Assembly (NCBI GenBank): GCA_020024255.1 | Contig: JAHHTX010000021.1 | Span: 1-24,638, forward strand | Length of the DNA: 24,638 bases | Origin: Anaerotignum sp. | GTDB lineage: Bacteria > Bacillota > Clostridia > Lachnospirales > Anaerotignaceae | Direction of reading: 5' to 3' | Translations under genes and position numbers: made by a program | The notes under the pieces: generated by a model | The model's input: the letters and a program-made list of their open reading frames with translations, nothing else | Database searches by the model: none | What the model was told of the DNA's origin: nothing | Shown here: positions 14,809 through 22,571 of the stretch, piece by piece | How positions within the stretch are numbered: position 1 is the stretch's first letter | Layout: each line of letters starts with the position of its first letter

Positions 14809-16588
14809 GGCAATTCACCCGCCATTCTATCCATAATACTGCCAGAAGGAGCAACAAAAGCAAAGAAGTAATGTTTCGGCTGCCTTGCACAACGTGCTGT
14901 TTTTTTTCTGTTCCCTTCTGTGGTTCTCCCTGCAAAGAAAGGTCAGATTCTCCTTCTGTCTTTGCATTGACACCGAAAAAGGTTTCTGCCTGTTTTCCCT
15001 GTCGCTCCTCCTGCAAAGTATATATGCCTATTTCTTCCCCTTCCGCAAAAGTTTTGGCAGGGAAAGGAGGTGCAAGCGGAATCTCCTTGCCGGAAGGTGT
15101 CTTTACCACTACTTTCTCTGATGCAGGCTGCAAAGGAAAATCCACTGTCATACCTGCCTGCACTTGGGAAATTCCTCCACCACTTTCAGGGAAATACCAT
15201 TCCATAAGATGGTACAACAAAATAGGAAATTCCGTCTTTAAGGGCAAGTCACTGTCATGAAGGTCGAAACCAAATGCCGCAATTTTTTGTCCTTCTGTCT
15301 GTCCATAAATACCAAGGGACATTTCCTCTCCCCGCAAAAATGTTCTGCCCCAAGGAGCGGAAAGATTTACGCCCTTCTGCAATGCAAAAGAAACGTTGGA
15401 AATATCCGGAATATCTGCTGTTTCTACACCTTCAATATCTGCGGACAGTTCTTTTGTTTCTCCTGTGGCAATACCATCTATATTCACAGGCTGAAACAAC
15501 ATACAGTGCCCGTCTTTCGGTAGATTTTTCGGCATACTGCCGTCAAATATGTATAAATCGTATCCCGAAAATTCTGTCTGCTTTTCATCAGCACGGTAGC
15601 ACTCTGCCTGCTCCATAAGAGAAAAAACTTTTTCCAAAAAAATATTTCCTTTACTGACAAGAAGGACTTTCTTCTTCTCCCCCTTGCCATTTCCTGTAAA
15701 CATGGCATCATCTGCTCCAAGGATATCGGAAGGTGTCAAACGGACTTCCAATGTTTGTACCCCTTTCGGCACATCCCGAAAAATCACATCCTTTTGCTCC
15801 CCTCCTGCAAGAGAAAGGGGTTGGGTATCATATGCCGTACCGTCTGCGTAAAGGGTAATTTCTTTTTTTACAGGTTCTTTGCCATAATGATGGACACGGG
15901 ACAATACATAAAGTCCTGTTTCCTGTTCCTTTTGAGAAAGGAGGGTAACGGCAGTATTTTCTCCACCATTTCCATAAATATGTTCATTCACTTCCAAATC
16001 CTGCAAAGTCCCATAGCCATCGGTATAAAGAGAAATTTCTCCCTGACTGCCCTTCTGCTCCCCTTGTAAGAGGGTTTTTGCCTGTTGCCAGTCTATGCCG
16101 CCCATTTGTGGCTTGATATCCTGCAATATCCGCAAAATCCGCTGCTTTTCTGTTGTATGACTTACGGCAACAGAGGGCGTATCAGTCAAAAGCACCAGAG
16201 AAAAATCCGAGTGAGGTGGTGCGTTTTCCACTGTTTTTATCATATCCTTCTTTGCGGCTGCAAAACGGCTTCCTTCCACATCTTCTGCCTGCATACTGAG
16301 AGAGCAGTCCAGTGCCAAAATATGGGACTGTGCCGTCATGCTCCCTGTGATATGGGGCTGTGCCAAACTAAAAGCAAGGAGGACTGCCGCCCCAAGCTGC
16401 AAAAACAACAGCAGCTTTTTCCGTAATTTCTGCCAAGGTTCCTGCGATTTTGTTTCTGCCAGAACCTTTTCCCAAAGATAAAGGCTTGGTACATCTTTTT
16501 CCTGATATTTTCTTTTCAAAAGATACATAAGAAGTATCAAAGGCACTGCCAAAAGAGCCAACAGACCCAAAGGCTGAAACAAACCCAT
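14798..16588 (-). CDS. BatA-like vWA membrane protein
   Basis: The 596-aa protein starts with two membrane helices (about 5-24 and 58-76) and the BatA/DUF-type N-terminal box (FQPLGLLALLAVPLILLMYL). A vWA domain follows with DCSLS at 94-98. The metal-binding Thr of GGTD is replaced by Ile (MGGIDWQQ), so the MIDAS site looks incomplete. A long beta-rich region and a final membrane helix near 573-590 complete it. BatA proteins were first linked to aerotolerance and usually work with a MoxR AAA+ ATPase, which is missing here. GGAGG lies 6 bases before the ATG. It starts 31 bases after the coiled-coil gene and overlaps the 920-aa gene. Confidence 0.88.
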   Translation of the reverse strand: MGLFQPLGLLALLAVPLILLMYLLKRKYQEKDVPSLYLWEKVLAETKSQEPWQKLRKKLLLFLQLGAAVLLAFSLAQPHITGSMTAQSHILALDCSLSMQAEDVEGSRFAAAKKDMIKTVENAPPHSDFSLVLLTDTPSVAVSHTTEKQRILRILQDIKPQMGGIDWQQAKTLLQGEQKGSQGEISLYTDGYGTLQDLEVNEHIYGNGGENTAVTLLSQKEQETGLYVLSRVHHYGKEPVKKEITLYADGTAYDTQPLSLAGGEQKDVIFRDVPKGVQTLEVRLTPSDILGADDAMFTGNGKGEKKKVLLVSKGNIFLEKVFSLMEQAECYRADEKQTEFSGYDLYIFDGSMPKNLPKDGHCMLFQPVNIDGIATGETKELSADIEGVETADIPDISNVSFALQKGVNLSAPWGRTFLRGEEMSLGIYGQTEGQKIAAFGFDLHDSDLPLKTEFPILLYHLMEWYFPESGGGISQVQAGMTVDFPLQPASEKVVVKTPSGKEIPLAPPFPAKTFAEGEEIGIYTLQEERQGKQAETFFGVNAKTEGESDLSLQGEPQKGTEKKQHVVQGSRNITSLLLLLLLAVLWIEWRVNCREH

Positions 16589-16619
16589 AAAATACCTCCT
16601 TTCCGCCGATTATGCCTGT

Positions 16620-18104
16620 TTATTGTTCTAACACGGAGAAATAATCCGACACCAATTCTTTCATTCCATAGGGAATTTCTTGATTTTCTATGGCAGTCAT
16701 GGCTTCGTTTTTATACTGCCCATATACTTCACCAAAAGGAAGAACTTCTCCATTTCCCCCTGTAATACGCTGTTCTGTAGTGGTATAACTACCATTTTCC
16801 GTATCGGTTCCTTGCAGCTGCACATCTGTTCCGCTTTTTCCCTGTGCACTTCTGGTGAAGACCTTCTCGTGTTCTCCATGACCAAAGCCTCTGCCACGGC
16901 CACCTGCGCCTGCTCCATTACCGCCTTGTCTCTGACCGCTTTGCCCCTGACCGCTTTGTCCTTGACCGCTTTGTCCTTGACCACTTTGCCCTTGGTCACT
17001 TTTTCCCTGACCGCTGTTTTGGGATTCCATCGGCACCGGTTCCGCACCTTTCTGTGCCAAAGCTGTATTTGCTTTTTGCAGCCCCACACGCATGGCATTT
17101 CCCTTTGATGCCGCTTTCTGTGCTGCTTTTCCCACCTTATCTAAGGCTTTTTCCAAATCCCCGTTATTTTTCAGCAGTTCTTCCAGTTCCTCCAATGCCT
17201 TTTGGAGTTCTTCATCTGACATGGCTTCAACTGCCTCTCCCAGTTTTTCTGCCAAAGCAGCCTTCTCTTCTGCTGTCATGGAAGAAAGTAAAGAGGCAAG
17301 CTGTTCCCATTTTTTGGCAATCTCCTCTGCCTTTCCGTTTTCCATGGCTTTTGCCATATCTTTATCATAGGGAGAAAGCGTTTCTGCCAACTTACGCAAA
17401 TCAGGCGAAATGCTTTTCTTTTCCAGACGCTTCATTTCCTTTTGGGTTTCCTGTACTACTTCTTTTGCCCGTTCTGTCGTTTTTGCCTTCTTCAGCCCTT
17501 TCTCCAAATTGTGGAGAACTTCGGTAAAGGCTTTCTTTTCTTCCTTTGTCATATCTTCCTGCTGTGTTTCTTCCTTTACCTGTTCAATGCGTTCCAACTT
17601 TGCTTTGGCATAAGTAGAGGTTTCCTTTTCCCGTACCACAGGAAGAAAGCTGCAAGCCCCTGCCAGAACCAGAAGAACCAATGCACAAATACCTGCTTTT
17701 TTTGGTAAATGTAATTTATATTGCTTAGAAAAATCTGTTTCCTCTGCCTTCTGCATACCATCAGCAACTGCCAGACGTTCTACAGGATTCCAGTCTTCTT
17801 TTTCCAGAAGTTCCAATGTGGTAATCATGCGTTCCGCACCACCCAAAGCATCGGCTTTTTCCGCTGTTTCTTTCATATGAACAGGATGCACCAAAAAGGT
17901 GCAGCAAAGGCTCGCCAAAAGACTCAAAATAAGGAATACAACACATACCAGCCAAAGCATGGGGACTTCCACCCATTTGGAGAAAAGCACAGCCAAAAGA
18001 CAGCCTGCCCCGCCACCTATGCCGAAATAAAACAACCAAGCAAGAAACCGTTCCAAAACAATTTTCCGTCCCAAAGGGCGCAAGAGTTCCTGAAATTTCT
18101 TCAT
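16620..18104 (-). CDS. Membrane coiled-coil protein with Gly/Gln/Ser repeat
   Basis: I recognise no named family with certainty. The 494-aa protein has three membrane helices (about 18-40, 50-73 and 131-151) with a soluble stretch between the second and third. A long Glu/Lys-rich coiled coil follows (about 165-335; EELQKALEELEELLKN). Next comes a low-complexity segment built from GQSGQ units and Gly/Arg-rich residues (about 360-410), then a C-terminal domain ending YFSVLEQ. Comparable coiled-coil membrane proteins sit between ABC-2 permeases and vWA genes in Firmicutes clusters, where they are usually unnamed. The ATG overlaps the permease stop by 4 bases. A scaffolding role between transporter and vWA proteins is inference from position and shape. 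Confidence 0.82.
   Translation of the reverse strand: MKKFQELLRPLGRKIVLERFLAWLFYFGIGGGAGCLLAVLFSKWVEVPMLWLVCVVFLILSLLASLCCTFLVHPVHMKETAEKADALGGAERMITTLELLEKEDWNPVERLAVADGMQKAEETDFSKQYKLHLPKKAGICALVLLVLAGACSFLPVVREKETSTYAKAKLERIEQVKEETQQEDMTKEEKKAFTEVLHNLEKGLKKAKTTERAKEVVQETQKEMKRLEKKSISPDLRKLAETLSPYDKDMAKAMENGKAEEIAKKWEQLASLLSSMTAEEKAALAEKLGEAVEAMSDEELQKALEELEELLKNNGDLEKALDKVGKAAQKAASKGNAMRVGLQKANTALAQKGAEPVPMESQNSGQGKSDQGQSGQGQSGQGQSGQGQSGQRQGGNGAGAGGRGRGFGHGEHEKVFTRSAQGKSGTDVQLQGTDTENGSYTTTEQRITGGNGEVLPFGEVYGQYKNEAMTAIENQEIPYGMKELVSDYFSVLEQ
16932..17021 (-). repeat. 15-bp tandem repeat encoding GQSGQ units
   Basis: About six copies of a 15-bp unit (TTGACCGCTTTGTCC on the + strand) lie in frame within the coiled-coil gene. 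The three central copies differ by only one or two bases and the outer copies are more worn. Since 15 is a multiple of three, slippage would change linker length without breaking the frame. Confidence 0.85.
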
Positions 18105-19000
18105 GCTTTTTCCCCTCTTTTTTTCTTTTCCCTATGCTTTCGCACCGGATTGATAAAATGTGCGGAGAGGCATACAAAGATTATGGTCACCACAACATCA
18201 AATACCATATGTAAAACCCAAATATGTGTACCCATCCACTGCAATACATGATTACTATGATTCAAAAGTCGCAGCACACTGTCTGTGACAATATCTGTCC
18301 CAAGTTGCCCATCTATAACAGAGAAAAATGCCACACCAGGATTGGGAATCAAAATCAGGATACTGCCAAGAACAGGAAAGTTCTGTTGGTCAAATCCCTT
18401 CATACTATAATACATTATGTAAAAACCAAGAATAAGCAATGTACCGAAGCACAGCAAACCAATAACCAGATACATCAATACAATGGCAGAAATGGTCTTT
18501 TTCATGAAGCAGGAGAAAAAGATGGAAACTGCCCCCACCATGCAGGCTGTCAAAAAGACCAGTCCCAGAAGTCCAAAGATGTATTTTAAGGAAATACCAC
18601 CAAAATAAAAGGTGATACCGAAAATCGGCAAAGTTGCCACAATCAAAAATGCGACATAGACCAAAGAGGACATAAGTTTTCCAAGTACAATGGAAAAAGG
18701 ACTCATTTTTGTCACCAAAAGCAAATCTAAAGTCTGTCGCTCCCGTTCTCCACTGATACTGCCTGCGGCAATAGCCGGCACAGCCAAAAGCACCAAGCCC
18801 ATCTGCACTGCCGCCATCACAACATACAACCAGAGGGTGTCCTCTAGACGAAAACCATAAATATAGTTTACCTGCAAATTCATATAAACGAAAAAGCCTG
18901 CACCCAATGCTGTCACTGTCAAAAACAGTACCAATACCGCATATGTTTTCCATGTCCGCATAGTTGTAACAGCTTCCCGCCTTAAAATTGGATTTATCAT
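18101..19000 (-). CDS. ABC-2 type transporter permease
   Basis: The 299-aa protein has six clear hydrophobic segments (about 15-37, 53-78, 100-125, 137-160, 167-193 and 258-285). The cytoplasmic coupling segment SGERERQTLDLLLVTKMS (about 84-101) is typical of ABC-2 export permeases of the NatB/YhaP-like type. It pairs with the ATPase encoded just upstream; the two overlap by 4 bases. AGGAGG lies 9 bases before the ATG, inside the end of the ATPase gene. The substrate is unknown. One permease copy suggests a homodimer. The next gene also overlaps by 4 bases. Confidence 0.93.
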   Translation of the reverse strand: MINPILRREAVTTMRTWKTYAVLVLFLTVTALGAGFFVYMNLQVNYIYGFRLEDTLWLYVVMAAVQMGLVLLAVPAIAAGSISGERERQTLDLLLVTKMSPFSIVLGKLMSSLVYVAFLIVATLPIFGITFYFGGISLKYIFGLLGLVFLTACMVGAVSIFFSCFMKKTISAIVLMYLVIGLLCFGTLLILGFYIMYYSMKGFDQQNFPVLGSILILIPNPGVAFFSVIDGQLGTDIVTDSVLRLLNHSNHVLQWMGTHIWVLHMVFDVVVTIIFVCLSAHFINPVRKHREKKKRGEKA

Positions 19001-19923
19001 ACCCCTTCACCTCCTGTAACCTGCATAAAGATTTCTTCCAGATTGCCTTCTCTTTCTTTAAAGGCAACAACAGGAATACCAGCCATAATCAAATCCCGCA
19101 AAATATCTGCCAAATCCTTTTCCGTTCCGGTAAAGGAAAAGGCAATGTCTGCTGTATTTTCCGCAACACTTTCTACAACAGGGTGTTCCCTCAGCAAAGT
19201 AGCCGCCTGCTCTAAGCCAGACATCGCACGGACATAAATGACACGTTTTTGCGTTAGTTTCATTGTAATTTCCTGCACCGTACCTTGTGCCGCTAGCTTT
19301 CCATGGTCAATAATGCCGACTTCCGTACACATTTCTGCCAGTTCGGGCAAAATGTGAGAACTGATTACCACGGTTTTCCCCATAGTTTGCAATAGTTTCA
19401 AGGTTTCCTTCATTTCTACTCTGGCACGGGGGTCAAGTCCTGATGCCGGTTCATCCAGTATCAACAGTTCCGGGTCATGGACAAGGCTTCGTGCAAGGCA
19501 TAGCCTTTGCTTCATCCCTCTGGAAAGGGAATCCACATAGGCATCTTTTTTGTGGGTCAAATCCACAATCTCCAGCAAATTGTCTATAATTGCCCCACGT
19601 TCCTTGTAGGGAATTTCGTAAGTACCTGCATAAAAATCCATATATTCCGATACCTTCAAATTGTCATATACCCCGAAAAAGTCAGGCATATAGCCAATTT
19701 TACTACGCAGCAGACGGGGATTTTTTGTCATATCCACGTCCCCCAAAAGGATACTGCCGGATGTTGCCGAAAGAAGCCCTGCCATAATCCGCATAGTGGT
19801 TGTTTTTCCTGCTCCGTTCGGGCCTACAAAGCCAAATACACTGCCTGTAGGAATTTGCAGGCTTAAACCATCCACAGCCGTAAAATTACCATACTTTTTT
19901 ACCAGTTCCTTCATTTCAAGCAT
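18997..19923 (-). CDS. ABC transporter ATP-binding protein
   Basis: The 308-aa ATPase has Walker A GPNGAGKTT (about 34-42), a Q-loop region at YMPDFFGVYDNL, signature LSRGMKQ (about 133), Walker B LLILDEP (about 153-159) and the switch His in VISSHIL. A C-terminal regulatory part of about 90 residues, common in NatA/CcmA-type export ATPases, follows. I start at the ATG at 19923 (MLEMKELV) with GGAGG 8 bases upstream; a GTG three codons earlier lies within the ribosome site. The gene starts inside the last codons of the 855-aa gene, so it is coupled to it. It drives the ABC-2 permease encoded next. Confidence 0.95.
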   Translation of the reverse strand: MLEMKELVKKYGNFTAVDGLSLQIPTGSVFGFVGPNGAGKTTTMRIMAGLLSATSGSILLGDVDMTKNPRLLRSKIGYMPDFFGVYDNLKVSEYMDFYAGTYEIPYKERGAIIDNLLEIVDLTHKKDAYVDSLSRGMKQRLCLARSLVHDPELLILDEPASGLDPRARVEMKETLKLLQTMGKTVVISSHILPELAEMCTEVGIIDHGKLAAQGTVQEITMKLTQKRVIYVRAMSGLEQAATLLREHPVVESVAENTADIAFSFTGTEKDLADILRDLIMAGIPVVAFKEREGNLEEIFMQVTGGEGV

Positions 19924-22483
19924 ATCTGCCACCTCCTTTAATGCTCATTCTAGGCATAACGACTGTTTCACTGGGTGGAAGGGTTACACGAACCTGAATT
20001 TGATTTTGTTCATTGAAATAAGCAGAGGCATTTTCATAAGATTCCTGCATTTTCTCCCAATTACCTGTGTCCTGATTATAAATTTTTGCGTCCATATCCT
20101 TTATTTTGAGATTATCGCCAAATTTTTCCAAAAAATGGAAGGCATCTACACGCAAAGCCTTATCAACCGCATATACCGTTTCCACTTCTACCTTCTGTTC
20201 TGTCTGGTTATACAAATCGCAGTATCCTTTTGGAGTATTGCTGTAATTGGCATAAAATGCTCCCATTGGCGTCACTGCCGTCACTACCTCTGCACCAAAT
20301 ACATACTGCGTTTCAAAGGATTTTTGATAAGCCAAATCCTCCCAGAAATTGATAAAGTACATATTTTGGTTCATTTCTTTTGCAGGTTTACCATTGATAT
20401 ATTTTTCCTGTGGAAACAAAGCTTCTTCACTAAAACCATAGAAGGTACAAATCAGCTGTCTTCTTCCGCCTTTTTCTATTTCACCGGAAGGACGTTCCTG
20501 ATATTCATACATGTTTGACTGCATCATATCCTGCTGCTGTTCCAAAGAAAAGGCTTTTCTTCTTGTTCCTTTTCCTTTTTTTAAAAAATCCTGTGCACTT
20601 TCCTCTCCCTGCCATACAGCACGTCCAATATATCCATAAGCATCTGCGTTTTCTGCTTCATTATAGGATTCTTTTATCGTAACACTTTCCCCTGCCGGCA
20701 AAGTTCCCAGGGCAATAAACAGACCATTTACATTCACATAAGCATCTGTAAAATCAACTGTTGTATTGTTGGTCACTGTGCCTTGCAGTGTTTTGTCCAC
20801 AATGTGTACATCACTTTCCACTGTTCCGCCAAACTGTATCAATGTATCTGTTTGCAGTTTATTGATTTCCCAGATACCGTTGTCATAAAATGTTACGTTA
20901 GCAGAATCTCCCACGTCCATTTTATAAAGACAACGTTCCCTGTTCTGTCCAGAAACCATACCAACCCAAGTATGTTGTGGATCAGGAACATAAAAATCTG
21001 TCATACCCTCTGCAGAAAAAGTTACATCGCCTTTTTTCGGAGACATGAGATTGATACCGACTTTTGCCATTCCACTGTCTGCTCCCTGTTTGATTTCTGT
21101 AACAGAAGCAATCTGTACAATAGGTTCATGATAGCCCCCTATACGGGACAAAACAAATATTATTCCTGTGCAGACCAATGCACTGATGGGAATAATCCCC
21201 CATCCCATAGTTTGTTTATCTTTCTTCTTTAAGATAAAGTACACACCCGGACCAACCAAAAGGATATAAAGGATTACCACACCAAATATCAACAAAATGG
21301 TTTTATTCTCCATAGGTGGCAGCACACGGGAAAAATAATCTGCAATAGGTCGTCCTCCTGTAGAGTGTTCTATATCTTCGCCATTCTTCCAATGGCTTTT
21401 TCCCTGTTCTTGATAAAAAGCATTTAACACTGCCCCCGCCTGTGACAAACTGCTGAACGGTGCAAGTCCCAAGGCAAAACGATGAAGCAGTACCTCTCCA
21501 CTGCCAACTTGTATTTTATCTGTCAAAACAGTTTCGCCACTTTTCCAAACAGGCTCTGCCTGCTCTCTATGTATTTCTGTTACTGTCAAGGGAGAGGATA
21601 GGGGAATTCGTTCTCCTGCTGTTGTCTGCAAAACAGACACTTCTTTGTCTGCCCCAATAGAAAAATCTCCCAGAAAATCCAAACCACTGAGCACACGGCT
21701 GCTGTGTGTGCCTGTACCCAAAACCAAAAGACCGCCACCCTGTACCCAGTTGGAAAGGGCATTTTTCTGATTCTGCTGCAAATCAGATGTATCCACATTA
21801 TCCAATATAACCGCAGAAAAATTTTCCATCACTTCTGTGGAAGCCGGGAGTGTCTGTTCTTCCAAAAACAATACTTTTATCTTATCAGAACTTGTATTTT
21901 CTTCTAACTGTGAAAGATAGCGCAGCTGTTCCGGCTCCGATGAAACGACTGCAATAACAGAGGTATCCGGAGATAAGGCTTTTACTGGAACATTTTTTCG
22001 AAATACCGTTTCCCCAGCATCAGTAATCACGGAAACTTCCAAAAATTTGGCTACCGTTCCCATAACGACTTCCATATCCACCTCTGCTCTTGCCCCTTCT
22101 GCAAGGTCGAGTTTTTTGCTGTATAAAATATATTCTTTATAATTGTTTTCTTTATCCAAAAACGTATATGCCTTAACTTGCAGTTCTCCTTTAATGGCTT
22201 TTCCTTTGTTGGTTATTTCTCCGAAAACAGGAACGGAATGTCCTACAAGGTACATTCCGTCAAACCCTGCGGATAAATCCGCATCAAAATATGCACCGCC
22301 CAATTCTTTTGCAGCAACATCCAAACCATCTACCTGCTTTTCATGATTTTCCAAAGTTACAGCTGTTGTTTGCTCTGCCGCAAACACAGGCAAAATCAAT
22401 CCCAAAACCATAATAATGGCAATCATCATGGCAATAATAGCGGCAATTCTCTTTTTCACTTCCTGCTTTTTCTTATACTTCAT
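19916..22483 (-). CDS. Exported membrane protein with amidotransferase-like domain, first gene of the vWA/ABC operon
   Basis: The 855-aa protein begins with a basic region and a strong signal or anchor helix (about 11-35, ending VFAAEQ). The extracellular N-terminal half has a beta-sandwich-like region and a ThuA/amidotransferase-like fold (about 175-275, GGGLLVLGTGTHSSRVLSG). Two membrane helices (about 393-417 and 428-450) precede a second long beta-rich half without recognisable catalytic residues. The family has no established function. GGAGG precedes the ATG. The gene opens a run of six closely packed genes and overlaps the ABC ATPase by 8 bases. Its amidotransferase-like fold resembles that of the 920-aa vWA protein at the other end of the operon. 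Confidence 0.85.
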   Translation of the reverse strand: MKYKKKQEVKKRIAAIIAMMIAIIMVLGLILPVFAAEQTTAVTLENHEKQVDGLDVAAKELGGAYFDADLSAGFDGMYLVGHSVPVFGEITNKGKAIKGELQVKAYTFLDKENNYKEYILYSKKLDLAEGARAEVDMEVVMGTVAKFLEVSVITDAGETVFRKNVPVKALSPDTSVIAVVSSEPEQLRYLSQLEENTSSDKIKVLFLEEQTLPASTEVMENFSAVILDNVDTSDLQQNQKNALSNWVQGGGLLVLGTGTHSSRVLSGLDFLGDFSIGADKEVSVLQTTAGERIPLSSPLTVTEIHREQAEPVWKSGETVLTDKIQVGSGEVLLHRFALGLAPFSSLSQAGAVLNAFYQEQGKSHWKNGEDIEHSTGGRPIADYFSRVLPPMENKTILLIFGVVILYILLVGPGVYFILKKKDKQTMGWGIIPISALVCTGIIFVLSRIGGYHEPIVQIASVTEIKQGADSGMAKVGINLMSPKKGDVTFSAEGMTDFYVPDPQHTWVGMVSGQNRERCLYKMDVGDSANVTFYDNGIWEINKLQTDTLIQFGGTVESDVHIVDKTLQGTVTNNTTVDFTDAYVNVNGLFIALGTLPAGESVTIKESYNEAENADAYGYIGRAVWQGEESAQDFLKKGKGTRRKAFSLEQQQDMMQSNMYEYQERPSGEIEKGGRRQLICTFYGFSEEALFPQEKYINGKPAKEMNQNMYFINFWEDLAYQKSFETQYVFGAEVVTAVTPMGAFYANYSNTPKGYCDLYNQTEQKVEVETVYAVDKALRVDAFHFLEKFGDNLKIKDMDAKIYNQDTGNWEKMQESYENASAYFNEQNQIQVRVTLPPSETVVMPRMSIKGGGRYA

Positions 22484-22543
22484 GGTGTCCCTCCATTCTT
22501 TTTTTCTTTGATCATACAGAGCAGATATATCCTTCCTGTTTTT

Positions 22544-22549
22544 ATTATA
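22544..22549 (-). promoter_or_regulatory. Likely -10 box of the vWA/ABC operon
   Basis: A perfect TATAAT on the - strand lies about 60 bases upstream of the 855-aa gene. No convincing -35 hexamer is found 16-18 bases upstream (AAACAT at 17), and the extended -10 TG is absent. Either the promoter is activator-dependent or this is not the start site. No clear terminator separates it from the helicase gene. Confidence 0.4.
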
Positions 22550-22571
22550 CTAAAAGATGCCAAAAAATGTT

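Noticed and set aside
16932..17021. CRISPR-like array
   Set aside because: The 15-bp units are contiguous, without spacers, in frame, and code for a low-complexity linker.
19924..19932. GTG start for the ABC ATPase at 19932
   Set aside because: The GTG is part of the GGAGGTG ribosome site. The ATG at 19923 has ideal spacing.
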